DNA from: Acetivibrio sp. MSJd-27
GTDB taxonomy: Bacteria; Bacillota; Clostridia; UMGS1840; HGM11507
Direction: 5' to 3'
Length of the DNA: 46,498 bases
Assembly: GCF_018918095.1 (NCBI RefSeq)
Contig: NZ_JAHLPV010000020.1
Coordinates: 1 to 46,498, forward strand
The translations under genes and the position numbers were made by a program. Position 1 is the stretch's first letter; the number at the start of each line of letters is the position of its first letter. The notes under the pieces are model-generated. The model was not told where the DNA came from. It was given only the letters and a program-made list of their open reading frames with translations, and searched no databases. This document shows positions 7,659-15,320 of the stretch, one piece after another.

Positions 7659-7904
7659 ATGTCAATGGACGTTATCCATAAAAATCAGCCCAACGTGGAT
7701 ATTCTAAAAAAATTAGCTTCTTATTTCGGAACCTCCGTTGATTATATTATAGAACATACGGATATCAAGCAGCCTTTGAACAAGTTGCTGGACACCACTT
7801 TAACCTCCAGAGAAGGCGAATTGCTCAATCTTTTCCGTGATCTTACAGAGGAAAAAAAGAAGCTGATTGCAATTGGCGTTCTCATGGGACTGAAGCAAAG
7901 ATGA
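7659..7904 (+). pseudogene. 5'-truncated XRE regulator remnant
   Basis: The frame encodes only the back half of a Cro/C1 regulator: QPNVDILKKLASYFGTSVDYIIEHTD, the last helix of an HTH_3 domain, then the C-terminal tail LTEEKKKLIAIGVLMGLKQ. The recognition helices that should precede QPNVD are absent. The frame is closed 15 bases upstream of the first ATG and no ribosome site is present. The break lies at about 7675-7685, 80-100 bp upstream of the start of the divergent sugar kinase gene. A deletion or insertion has probably removed the front of the gene. Confidence 0.7.
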
Positions 7905-7943
7905 TACACTAATAAAAATAAGGTTTCTTTCTTTTTTGATTTT

Positions 7944-8037
7944 CTATAAAAAAGTTTTTTTCCGAAAAATACAAGTTCACTTCGCGTTCTGTTTTTTAAA
8001 TATGGAACTGTGTACGATTTCTTATGTTATCAAAAAA
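7944..8037 (+). repeat. interspersed ~100-bp repeat, copy 1
   Basis: It begins CTATAAAAAAGTTTTT and ends CTTATGTTATCAAAAAA. It aligns over its length with copies at 11747-11854, 34704-34814 and (inverted) 39998-40116, with conserved blocks AAAAAGTTTTT, CTTCGCG, TGTTTTTT and TATGTTATCAAAAAA. It is the most degenerate copy. Its terminal A-run supplies the T-tract of the next terminator on the minus strand. Confidence 0.75.
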
Positions 8038-8081
8038 TCCCCCTGTTCAGCATTCTATTTTGAATGCTGAACAGGGGGATT
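8036..8081 (-). terminator. perfect 20-bp hairpin terminator
   Basis: Arms 8036-8055 and 8062-8081 (AATCCCCCTGTTCAGCATTC and its complement) are perfect, with a 6-base loop. On the minus strand the stem is followed by six Ts that come from the end of repeat copy 1. It terminates the PspC gene. Confidence 0.9.
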
Positions 8082-8094
8082 TCATTATTTCCGA

Positions 8095-8304
8095 TTACTT
8101 TTGGTCATCGTCAAAATGCATTTCACTTTTGTTCGGCAATACAAATGCACAAATGATATAGGCGATAATCCCTGCGCCCCAGAAGACAGACGCCACTGCC
8201 CAGATCACCCGGATAACTGACGGATCCATATTGAAATATTCCGCAATGCCGCCGCATACGCCGCACAGCTTACGCCCTTCTTCCACACGGTAAAGTCTTT
8301 TCAT
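8095..8304 (-). CDS. PspC-domain membrane protein
   Basis: A 69-residue protein that is essentially one PspC domain: MKRLYRVEEGRKLCGVCGGIAEYFN, then DPSVIRVIW and a hydrophobic segment AVASVFWGAGIIAYIICAFVLP (about 33-54). PspC proteins sit in the cytoplasmic membrane and in other bacteria take part in envelope-stress responses. Small stand-alone versions are common in Firmicutes, mostly of unproven role. I chose the ATG at 8304 because AGGAGG lies 7 bases before it. It is a single-gene unit with its own terminator. Confidence 0.9.
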   Translation of the reverse strand: MKRLYRVEEGRKLCGVCGGIAEYFNMDPSVIRVIWAVASVFWGAGIIAYIICAFVLPNKSEMHFDDDQK

Positions 8305-8361
8305 GGAAAAACCTCCTTCTCTCCACTTATTATACACTTTTTTCAGTATTTTTCAATACAG

Positions 8362-9981
8362 TTAAAACGAAAATAGACGGATGTTTTCGCCATTGATTAC
8401 AATCTGATATGCCGTTCCGTCATCCGTTACCGCAAGACCGAAGTTCAATCCGCCTTCAACCTGTTTGACGGAAGTCATCAGCTTCTGCTTCTTCCCGGAA
8501 GAAAGAAATTCCGCCCACAAGTCACCGTTCTCTTCCACATAAAGCCGCGTATGATAATTGACAGAATATCCTGTCTGCGCCGACACAAAAGCACATTCTC
8601 TTTCAGAGGTTTCTATCCGTCTTTTTTCAACCTGAATTTCATCCTCCCCTATGTGGGAAAGCAACGCATATTTTTCGCCGTTCTTCTTTATATAATACAA
8701 AACGGAAGGATATTTTTCCCACATATCTTGCGGTATATTCCTTGGACCCGCTCCATAGAGAGCCGCAACCTCCTCGTCCAGATTTTCATAATAATTTTTC
8801 GTGATATCGGAATAGGAAAGACTGCCGTCTTTTTTTAGTACAAAAACGCAAAGTCCTCCGTCTGTCTTTACCTGAACTGCGTCAAAAGCGGCAAAAGTAG
8901 CACCCATAGTCAGCGGATCCCCGCCGAACATTTTGCTTTTAAGACGATACAGCACATTGTCGGTGTCGATCACAAAGCTGTCATAGCCGGTATTGCAGAA
9001 ATCCAGAACATGTTCTCGCAGCAGATATGGCTTCACGCTCAGCTGTTGCCCCTGTTTTTCTGCTAAAATATCCTGATAGCTGGTAAAATACCAAAGCTCA
9101 TTGTTTTGCGTCAGATAAAAATATGCTTCCCGTCCGCTCCAGCATTTGACGACATTCTGCGCAATCTGTTTGGGATAGAGTTCAAAGCCGCTCCGATATC
9201 CAAGCCCCAGTTCATTTTCTCCGTTGATACCCCAGCCCCACAAAGTACCGTTCTCGTCCAAAAGGAGCACGGCGTTTTCATTCAGCCTGCAGGCCTGTTT
9301 TACCGAAATATTCCCCGGATTCTTCTGCTGCGCACTGCGTTTTTCGGGTTCAAAAAATGTGAGATTCAAATAGTGACATGCTTCTCCGACTGTAACCGGA
9401 CGATTGGGATAAATATTTCCCTTTTCATCCGTCTCAAAAATTCCTTTGTTCCAGGCGGTACAAAGAAAATTCCGCTCCGCCTCCGATGCCTCTGAAATAT
9501 CCCTGATCTTCTCCGCATCCTTTTCGGGAACACTTCCAGCCGGTTCCTTTACGGCACACAACAGAATCTGCGCTGCCTGTCCCCTGCGAAGCGGAGCACC
9601 GTAAACCTCCATCGACTGTTCCAACAGTTTCGAATCAATCTGCCGGTATTTGCCGTACGCAACCCTACAGATATCAGGATAGCTGCGGCTGTCCAGAATA
9701 TCATGTTCAAAGCCGAAACGGATTGCCCCGGCATGAAAAAAGCTATCGATTCCCGCAATCAGCTTTTCCTCTGTCAGGATTTTTTCCAAACAGCTGAGGA
9801 ATTCGCCCACCGTGATAGTTTCCTGCGAATCGAAGTCGGAGCGGTTTTTGTTTATCACGCCCTCCTCATGCATCCGCAGGACATCCGTTCCATATTCCGT
9901 CACCCCGGATGCACTTCCGGCAGAGCAGCACGCTGAAAAAACAAGGAATAGTGCGCTAAGAAGGCAAACCATACGTTTCAT
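8362..9981 (-). CDS. secreted SLH-like / RCC1-like repeat protein A
   Basis: A 539-residue exported protein. The N-terminus is a signal peptide ending FSACCSAG; Cys18 may be lipidated. Residues about 25-230 look like degenerate S-layer homology units (for example LRMHEEGVINKN with TITVGEFLSCLEKIL, and WNKGIFETDEKGNIYPNRPVT). After about residue 230 there are RCC1-like beta-propeller blades, clearest in LLLDENGTLWGWGINGENELG, with further blades such as FVIDTDNVLYRL and FVLKKDGSLSY. Its start overlaps the stop of the upstream paralogue by 4 bases (ATGA), so the two are translationally coupled. A wall-associated ligand-binding or scaffolding role is likely; the ligand is unknown. Confidence 0.7.
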   Translation of the reverse strand: MKRMVCLLSALFLVFSACCSAGSASGVTEYGTDVLRMHEEGVINKNRSDFDSQETITVGEFLSCLEKILTEEKLIAGIDSFFHAGAIRFGFEHDILDSRSYPDICRVAYGKYRQIDSKLLEQSMEVYGAPLRRGQAAQILLCAVKEPAGSVPEKDAEKIRDISEASEAERNFLCTAWNKGIFETDEKGNIYPNRPVTVGEACHYLNLTFFEPEKRSAQQKNPGNISVKQACRLNENAVLLLDENGTLWGWGINGENELGLGYRSGFELYPKQIAQNVVKCWSGREAYFYLTQNNELWYFTSYQDILAEKQGQQLSVKPYLLREHVLDFCNTGYDSFVIDTDNVLYRLKSKMFGGDPLTMGATFAAFDAVQVKTDGGLCVFVLKKDGSLSYSDITKNYYENLDEEVAALYGAGPRNIPQDMWEKYPSVLYYIKKNGEKYALLSHIGEDEIQVEKRRIETSERECAFVSAQTGYSVNYHTRLYVEENGDLWAEFLSSGKKQKLMTSVKQVEGGLNFGLAVTDDGTAYQIVINGENIRLFSF

Positions 9982-11597
9982 TGTACACCCTCCGTTTCCT
10001 TAATATAGATCTTGTGCAGCAGTTTTTTGTTATTGCTCCCTGAACGATAATTTCCTCCCAAATTTCCGTACAGAAAAGCTTCTCCCTGCCGGTTGATAAA
10101 CACCAGATTTCCCTTCCCCATCTTGATATCTGCGGCGTGATCTGCCAGCTTTTCAAATTCGGCAAACTCCTTTCCCGGAACAAAATTGCAAAACAGCTGA
10201 TCCTTGTCATCAATGTAACAGCCTATGCCCTGCCGGTCAACGCTGGCTTTTCTGATATGGGAGGGAATCGGTATGGTATAGAAGCTTGTGTCGATACAGT
10301 ACTTGGTCCCGTCCTCTTTTTCCACCCAAACCGTCTCTCCGCCTGTGATATCGGATACGCAGGTATCACATAAAACCGGAGCGCCGTCCGGTATTTGGGT
10401 ATCCAAGTGGAAAAGCTCCCCCGTCTTTGTCAGAGCGTAAACCTCATCGGTTTCGGAAAAGGTGTCGTTTCGCACCAGATCCGCAAGCTTTTTGACGCCT
10501 TCCATCACTTTGCAAAAATCGACACCCTTTTCCTGACCTGAAAAATAGTGATACAGATTTCCCTGCATATCAAGTGCGAAATATTCTCCGCCCGCAACTC
10601 CTCCGCCCACGGCGACAGACTGAACCCCCTCCAGCACCCGGATAGCATATTCTCTCGGCACATAGGATACGCCTTTCCCCGGATAGTTGACAACGTTTCC
10701 TTTTAAGCCATACAGATCGTGATTCCACGCAACCGCCAAATTCTGATTCAAAAACAGGATCTGCTCCATCACTTTTTCCGGGTAAGAGGCATGTGTCTCT
10801 TCTTCGCTTAAATAATATACACTTTTGTTCTCATCCATCAAAAACAGAGCCGTTCCGTAGGTTCTGTAAAATTCTGCCTGTATGATCTTCGGGCATTGAT
10901 CATACAGCCCTGCGGGTGCCGGAAGCCTGCGCTCCAAATTCAGTTTTCCCCGGTTGAGCAGTGCACATGCTTCCGCTCTGGTGAGCAGTTTATCCGGCAA
11001 AAGATTGCCATTGCCGTCCCCGCCGACAATTCCTTTGGAATAAGCGGTCAATATATATTTGGAAGATTCCATATCCCCGATATCCAATGTCTGTTCTTTC
11101 AGCCGTTCCAAATCACAGGATAACGGCTCATAGATCATCTGAATCAGATATCTGCACGCACGCTTGCGATCGACGGGCTGTTCAAAATAATCCATCAGCG
11201 CCTGAAGCTGCTGGGGTGTATAGTCATCAAATATTATATGCGGCATACCGTTTTCATCTTTGGGACGTATCAGAGAAGCCTCCTCCTCATTCCACATCCA
11301 AAATAAAGCCGTTCTTTCCAAATAATCCACAGCCCAATACTGCTTACTCCGCGGTGAAATATAAGCGTCAGCCGTTCTGGCAAGAGCGCAGACAAATTCC
11401 GCGCATGTCATCACCTCATAAGGGCGAAAGGTTCCGTCCTCATAGCCGTTTAACACGCCTGCATCTCTTAACTCCATCACATCCTCATAAAACCAATCGG
11501 AAACCGAAACATCCGAAAAGGCACTCTTCTCCGCTTTTCCATAAGCCGGAGCAGCAAAAAGAAAAATGATTATCAGTAACCATGCCGTTTGTTTCAT
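9978..11597 (-). CDS. secreted SLH / RCC1-like repeat protein B
   Basis: A 539-residue protein, the same length as its downstream paralogue. A signal peptide (1-20, ending APAYG) is followed by a good SLH unit, FSDVSVSDWFYEDVMELRDA with GVLNGYEDGTFRP (27-60). A weaker unit follows near GIVGGDGNGNLLPDKLLTRA. The second half carries RCC1-like short strands in a repeating pattern (ALFLMDENKSVYYL, YFALDMQGNLYHYF, VYALTKTGELFHL, VWVEKEDGTKY), giving about six or seven propeller blades. GGGGGGAT precedes the ATG and a strong promoter with a dyad lies just upstream. SLH anchoring to wall polymers with an outward propeller is the likely arrangement. Confidence 0.75.
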   Translation of the reverse strand: MKQTAWLLIIIFLFAAPAYGKAEKSAFSDVSVSDWFYEDVMELRDAGVLNGYEDGTFRPYEVMTCAEFVCALARTADAYISPRSKQYWAVDYLERTALFWMWNEEEASLIRPKDENGMPHIIFDDYTPQQLQALMDYFEQPVDRKRACRYLIQMIYEPLSCDLERLKEQTLDIGDMESSKYILTAYSKGIVGGDGNGNLLPDKLLTRAEACALLNRGKLNLERRLPAPAGLYDQCPKIIQAEFYRTYGTALFLMDENKSVYYLSEEETHASYPEKVMEQILFLNQNLAVAWNHDLYGLKGNVVNYPGKGVSYVPREYAIRVLEGVQSVAVGGGVAGGEYFALDMQGNLYHYFSGQEKGVDFCKVMEGVKKLADLVRNDTFSETDEVYALTKTGELFHLDTQIPDGAPVLCDTCVSDITGGETVWVEKEDGTKYCIDTSFYTIPIPSHIRKASVDRQGIGCYIDDKDQLFCNFVPGKEFAEFEKLADHAADIKMGKGNLVFINRQGEAFLYGNLGGNYRSGSNNKKLLHKIYIKETEGVQ

Positions 11598-11607
11598 CAG
11601 TATCCCC

Positions 11608-11647
11608 CCTATGGGCTGATTTTACCATAGGAACAAAAAAATATCAA
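11608..11647 (-). promoter_or_regulatory. promoter and operator-like dyad of the SLH/RCC1 operon
   Basis: On the minus strand TTGATA (11642-11647), a 17-bp spacer and TAAAAT (11619-11624) form a promoter. A perfect 7-bp inverted repeat, CCTATGG (11608-11614) and CCATAGG (11625-11631), straddles the -10 box, where a repressor would act. Confidence 0.65.
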
Positions 11648-11746
11648 TTCTTTCCATGAAAATGACTGAGGTTATATTTTATATCTCTTACTAATTTTCT
11701 TCCTTTCCAAAACAATCGGGAACAGTTCTTTTAAAAAGGGAATATC

Positions 11747-11854
11747 CTTTATAAAAAGTTTTTCATTCGAAAAAATACAAGCCCGCTTTGCGCGCCGTTT
11801 TTCGAAACATAGAACTGCCCATGATTCCAAATAGTTTCCTATATATCAAAAAAA
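11747..11854 (+). repeat. interspersed ~100-bp repeat, copy 2
   Basis: It starts CTTTATAAAAAGTTTTT and ends TCCTATATATCAAAAAAA. It shares GCGCGC, GTTTTTCGAAACAT and GATTCC blocks with copies 3 and 4. It ends 3 bp before the -35 box of the blaI-like promoter. The rest of the gap back to 11647 holds only AT-rich sequence. Confidence 0.75.
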
Positions 11855-11857
11855 TAT

Positions 11858-11886
11858 TTGACTTTCGTTTCTACAAGTTGTATAAT
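11858..11886 (+). promoter_or_regulatory. promoter with BlaI-type operator
   Basis: TTGACT (11858-11863), a 17-bp spacer and TATAAT (11881-11886). The palindrome TACAAGTTGTA (11872-11882) lies in the spacer and touches the -10 box. It has the TACA-N-TGTA form bound by BlaI/MecI repressors, so the operon is probably autorepressed. Confidence 0.75.
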
Positions 11887-11920
11887 AAAAAACAAGAAGT
11901 AGAACCGAAAGGATGATTTG

Positions 11921-12292
11921 ATGAAACCGCTTAATATCACAGCTGCGGAAATGGAGATTATGCAGGTGGTCTGGAATTCCGAAGGAACGGTGACTTCCAG
12001 CGAGATCATGGCAGCTCTGCCGGGCAAAAAGCTGACCACCATTGTGACTCTGGCCGGACGGCTGATCGAAAAGGGGGTACTCGCCTCCGAGAAGGTCGGA
12101 CGGAGCCATGCTCATCAGTATTCCGCACTCATCAGCGAAAAAGAATACAAAAAAATTCAGACCAGAAACTTTTTGAGCACGGTTCATAAAGGCTCTGCGA
12201 AAAGTCTGCTAAGCGCCTTGTTCGACGGCGACGGATTAACCGCCGCCGATCTGAAAGAATTGAAAGACTATATGAAAAAGAAGGGGGAATAA
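11921..12292 (+). CDS. BlaI/MecI-family transcriptional repressor
   Basis: A 123-residue winged-helix repressor of the BlaI/MecI/CopY family. LNITAAEMEIMQVVWNSEG at the start is the family signature. TSSEIMAALPGKKLTTIVTLAGRLIEKG forms the recognition helix and VGRSHAHQYSALISEKEY the wing. The C-terminal helices (FLSTVHKGSAKSLLSALF onward) are the dimerisation part. BlaI proteins are inactivated by proteolysis triggered by a BlaR1 partner, and the next gene encodes one, 3 bp downstream. GAAAGGATG precedes the ATG at 11921. No beta-lactamase or PBP gene is adjacent, so the induced function is not visible unless it is the sensor operon itself or a distant target. Confidence 0.92.
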   Translation: MKPLNITAAEMEIMQVVWNSEGTVTSSEIMAALPGKKLTTIVTLAGRLIEKGVLASEKVGRSHAHQYSALISEKEYKKIQTRNFLSTVHKGSAKSLLSALFDGDGLTAADLKELKDYMKKKGE

Positions 12293-12294
12293 CC

Positions 12295-14217
12295 GTGTTT
12301 GACCGTTTTTTTCAAACATTGCTCTTTCTCACCTTTTCCGGCAGTATGGCCTGTGTGCTTCTTCTGCTTGGAAAAAAAGTGATTCTGAAATACTGCGGAG
12401 GGCGAAAAAGCTATTATATCTGGCTCATTCCCCTGCTGATGTTCCTGATTCCGCTCAAGCTGGATATGGCGCCGATGGTACGCCGTATGGAAGCGTTCAC
12501 CGCCGCTCCCCCAGCAAATGAGATACAGCTGACAACGGACGGACAACAAGCCGCTTCTCCTGCAGCCGGACAGGCGCTTGCGGAACAGACGCTGCAGAAA
12601 ACTTCGGAGAAAATGCCCTCTACCAAGCTGCCGGATGACAACAGTGCATATCTTTTCGGAATCTGGGCAGCGGGAGCGCTCCTTCTTCTTTTTCGCTATC
12701 TGGGCGCTTATCACCGCTATCAGTATCAGCTGACACATCTGGGCTGCCTTCCGGTCAGCGGCACCGCAAAAGATATCCTTGAAAAGACAAAAGAGGAGAT
12801 GGGGATCCACCGGTCTGTCATCTTGATTTCCTCCATACACACGGACTCCCCTTTGATGACCGGCTTTTTTCAACCAAAAATCATTTTGCCGTGCCAGGAG
12901 CTGACGGAACAGGAGATGGTTCTGATCTTCCGTCACGAACTGACGCACTACAAGCACGGCGATATCTGGTATAAATTTTTCGCCGCCATAGTCAATGCAG
13001 TTCAGTGGTTCAACCCGCTCTCTTACCTGATGGTGCGCAACATCAATGAGAGCTGTGAATACGCCTGCGATGAATCCGTGACGCGTTCTATGGACGCCGG
13101 ACAACGCGGCCTGTACAGCGAAATGATTTTAAAGATGCTGAGCTTTCACGCTCTTGCTCCCGTTTTTGTGAGCCATCTTTCCAAAAACAAAAATATTCTG
13201 AAAAGGAGGTTTTCCTTCATTATGGAAACAAAAAAACACAAAAAGCTGATTGCAGGAATCACCGCCTGCCTTCTGTTATGCACTTCTGTCCTGCTGCCGT
13301 CCGCCGCACTGGGAGAGGAGGAGAAAGAATTCGGTGTATCCACTTACTATCACGCGTACAAAAGCTTGGAATGGAACATTAATAGCACTCTTCAGTTACC
13401 TGTCAGTAATGAGGAAGGGGTAGCAATGAGCGTAAGGGAAAACGGCATCTATATTGATAAAGACGGTTTCGCCACCGTATATCACAATTATGAAAACCGA
13501 AATACGCCCGTCCTTTGCGTAACCGGCAGATGGACTGCAAAGGAATCTGCCAAACCAGAGGGAGCTGTCACAAAGCAATATACTGTTGAAGAAAATGAAT
13601 TAACCGTTCTTTTTGCAAAGGAAGCCGCCGGTTATGCAGACCATCCGGCTGTTGAAAAAATGATTCAAAACCGTTTTTCCTATGAACTGCACTATAAAGA
13701 CCCTCTTGGCCAAAGATTACCGGAGTGGGATTATGACCATCCCGCCTTTATCCGGGAACTGATGAGACGCGGCGTGTACATCATCACCGCGGTTCAGGAA
13801 CCGACAGAGTTTCAGCCGATGTTCCGGACTCCTACAGCGGACGGCGGAACCTTGTCTTACGAGGTCTTGAGCGAGGGAAACAAAATTGATGTTGCTTACC
13901 GGTTCTGGGAGGAGAAGGTTTCATTAAATCAAAATATAGACGGCAATCAGGGCAAACAATTTGCAGAAAGCTTTGTTATTCCCGCGGGGAAAACCCTTGC
14001 CTTCAATATTGAGGAAACTTCGGAGAGTATGCCGACTATGAATGTCGCTATCATCGATCTTTCCACTGGGAAAACGGTAGACTGGATTCCGTCAATGGCA
14101 GTAGGTATGCGCCTTTCCTATACACCTAGTGAAAATGCGGGACATATCTTCAAAATAATGTTCAGCACGGATGAGCCTTATGGCGGCGAGGCGAAGCTTT
14201 CCGCTTATCTGTATTAA
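12295..14217 (+). CDS. BlaR1-type M56 metalloprotease sensor
   Basis: A 640-residue membrane protease/sensor. Transmembrane segments lie near 8-26, 40-56 and 119-134, with a fourth near 318-338. Between the third and fourth is the M56 zinc-protease domain: FRHELTHYKHGD (HExxH at 214-218) and ESCEYACDESV (252-262, third zinc ligand region). The extracellular C-terminal part (about 340-640) would sense the inducer. In classical BlaR1 it is a penicillin-binding transpeptidase fold with SxxK, but I see no such motif here; it looks like beta-rich, unrelated domains. The start is GTG, 3 bp after the repressor stop. The expected role is to cleave, or trigger cleavage of, the BlaI-type partner on an unknown extracellular signal. 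Confidence 0.88.
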   Translation: MFDRFFQTLLFLTFSGSMACVLLLLGKKVILKYCGGRKSYYIWLIPLLMFLIPLKLDMAPMVRRMEAFTAAPPANEIQLTTDGQQAASPAAGQALAEQTLQKTSEKMPSTKLPDDNSAYLFGIWAAGALLLLFRYLGAYHRYQYQLTHLGCLPVSGTAKDILEKTKEEMGIHRSVILISSIHTDSPLMTGFFQPKIILPCQELTEQEMVLIFRHELTHYKHGDIWYKFFAAIVNAVQWFNPLSYLMVRNINESCEYACDESVTRSMDAGQRGLYSEMILKMLSFHALAPVFVSHLSKNKNILKRRFSFIMETKKHKKLIAGITACLLLCTSVLLPSAALGEEEKEFGVSTYYHAYKSLEWNINSTLQLPVSNEEGVAMSVRENGIYIDKDGFATVYHNYENRNTPVLCVTGRWTAKESAKPEGAVTKQYTVEENELTVLFAKEAAGYADHPAVEKMIQNRFSYELHYKDPLGQRLPEWDYDHPAFIRELMRRGVYIITAVQEPTEFQPMFRTPTADGGTLSYEVLSEGNKIDVAYRFWEEKVSLNQNIDGNQGKQFAESFVIPAGKTLAFNIEETSESMPTMNVAIIDLSTGKTVDWIPSMAVGMRLSYTPSENAGHIFKIMFSTDEPYGGEAKLSAYLY

Positions 14218-14222
14218 AAACC

Positions 14223-14254
14223 GCAGGGGGCGATGTAAAGGCATCGTCCCCTGC
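14223..14254 (-). terminator. hairpin between convergent genes
   Basis: A 13-bp stem (14223-14235 with 14242-14254, one wobble) and a 6-base loop. On the minus strand it is followed by GGTTTTTAA, so it mainly ends the XRE gene at 14297. On the plus strand only a weak T-poor tail follows. Confidence 0.75.
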
Positions 14255-14296
14255 AAAATATTATTAAGCAATTGCAACCAACTCTTAAATAATCTG

Positions 14297-14554
14297 CTAC
14301 TCTTTTTTCAAATCCTTTCGAAATAGTTCGTTTGCATTGACATGAAAATAGTCACAAACATGTTTGATGTGATAGTCGCACAGCAGCCTCGTCTTTTTGC
14401 AGTCTTCCACTGCTTTCAGCCTCCCTATGCTGATTTTCATGATATCAGCCATTTGCTCAATCGTCAGTCCGTTTTTCAGCCTTAAATACTTCACGTTTTT
14501 GTATAATCGGAAAACTGTCTCTTGCACACAAGCTAATTCTTTGTTTTTTTCCAT
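14297..14554 (-). CDS. helix-turn-helix regulator, XRE-like
   Basis: An 85-residue protein. FRLYKNVKYLRLKNGLTIEQMADIMKISIGRLKAVEDCKKT is a Cro/C1 HTH in which helix 3 is GRLKAVE. CDYFHVNANELFRKDL closes the domain. I chose the ATG at 14554, about 11 bases after AAGGAG, rather than an ATG ten codons upstream with no site. It is divergent from two tandem XRE genes, and the intergenic palindrome at 14593-14607 lies between the two starts, so one of these regulators probably controls both directions. Confidence 0.8.
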   Translation of the reverse strand: MEKNKELACVQETVFRLYKNVKYLRLKNGLTIEQMADIMKISIGRLKAVEDCKKTRLLCDYHIKHVCDYFHVNANELFRKDLKKE

Positions 14555-14592
14555 AAGATAAGTATCTCCTTTTTCTATTTTCATTTTATTTC

Positions 14593-14607
14593 AATTCATT
14601 TTGAATT
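14593..14607. promoter_or_regulatory. palindromic operator AATTCA-TTT-TGAATT
   Basis: A perfect 6-bp dyad with a 3-base centre in the divergent region between the XRE genes at 14297 and 14662. The same core occurs at 14912-14934 and 3754-3764. Confidence 0.6.
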
Positions 14608-14661
14608 AAAATCAACAATTCAATATCTTTTTATGTAAAATAGATATTGAGGTGATTCTGA

Positions 14662-14874
14662 ATGGATTATATGAAGAAATTTAAAACCTTAAGAACGGAT
14701 AATGACTATAGTCAAGAACAGATAGCAAAAATTCTAGGCGTCGCACAAACTACTTATTCCCAATATGAACGTGGTGTACGGGCTCTTCCGATTGAACATT
14801 TTATTACACTATGTCGCTTTTACCATATCTCGTCTAATTCTATCTTGGGATTGCAAGAAAATAAAGATTACTAA
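14662..14874 (+). CDS. XRE-family regulator, tandem paralogue 1
   Basis: A 70-residue protein that is little more than one HTH_3 domain: FKTLRTDNDYSQEQIAKILGVAQTTYSQYERGVRALPIEHFITLCRFYHISSNSILG. It aligns without gaps to the next gene's product over about 60 residues, so the two arose by tandem duplication. GAGGTGA precedes the start and a palindromic operator lies about 55 bp upstream. Stand-alone HTH proteins of this type are usually autorepressors in mobile or accessory regions. Confidence 0.85.
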   Translation: MDYMKKFKTLRTDNDYSQEQIAKILGVAQTTYSQYERGVRALPIEHFITLCRFYHISSNSILGLQENKDY

Positions 14875-14911
14875 ATTCATCTGTAAGTACTATGGTATAT
14901 TATTGATTTAA

Positions 14912-14934
14912 TTTTAATTCATTTTGAATTAAAA
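14912..14934. promoter_or_regulatory. palindromic operator, perfect 10-bp arms
   Basis: TTTTAATTCA (14912-14921), TTT, TGAATTAAAA (14925-14934). A second short palindrome, AATTCGAATT, lies at about 14946-14955, closer to the start of the next gene. Both fit an autoregulated XRE promoter. Confidence 0.65.
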
Positions 14935-14985
14935 GTCAATACTTCAATTCGAATTAATATATAATCATATTTGAGGTGAATGTAT

Positions 14986-15186
14986 ATGACTTATTTAGAA
15001 AAATTAAAGGCACTGAGAGAAGATAATGATTATTCTCAAAAACAAATTGCAGATATCTTAGGAATTGCCCAATCAACCTATTCTCAATATGAACGCGGCA
15101 CACGCGCCCTTCCGATTGAATCATTAATAATGTTGTGCAATTTTTATCATGTATCCCCTAATTACCTTTTGGATTGGGGCAAATAA
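14986..15186 (+). CDS. XRE-family regulator, tandem paralogue 2
   Basis: A 66-residue HTH protein (LEKLKALREDNDYSQKQIAD, then ILGIAQSTYSQYERGTRALPIE). The recognition helix AQSTYSQYERG is nearly identical to that of the preceding paralogue (AQTTYSQYERG), so both probably bind the same palindrome. I preferred the ATG at 14986 because GAGGTG is 7 bases before it; an ATG two codons earlier is too close to that site. The stop codon abuts a palindromic mobile element. Confidence 0.85.
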   Translation: MTYLEKLKALREDNDYSQKQIADILGIAQSTYSQYERGTRALPIESLIMLCNFYHVSPNYLLDWGK

Positions 15187-15308
15187 AAAGCCTCCCCTGT
15201 GTAAGGGGAGGTTGGCAACAAAGTTGCTCGGAGGGGTTGTAAAAATGTTTTTTGACAATCCCTCAGTCAGCTGCCGCTGACAGCTCCCTTTGCACAAGAG
15301 GGACTTTT
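15186..15308. mobile_element. 123-bp palindromic MITE-like element
   Basis: The left half (15186-15245, starting AAAAGCCTCCCCTGTGTAAG) and the complement of the right half (15247-15308, starting AAAAGTCCCTCTTGTGCAAA) align over about 60 bp. The whole is an imperfect palindrome with GGAGGGGTTGT and ACAATCCCTC near the centre. Elements with these CCTCCC/GGAGGG termini and small inner hairpins are common as dispersed repeats in gut Clostridia genomes (from memory, not checked). It separates the XRE gene from the superoxide dismutase gene by a few bases on each side and may act as a terminator for both. Confidence 0.65.
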
Positions 15309-15320
15309 CTCCCCCGTACA

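Noticed and set aside
12268-13104. 278-codon open frame on the minus strand, opposite the BlaR1-type gene
   Set aside because: It lies opposite the conserved M56 protease region and has no ribosome site or recognisable motif.
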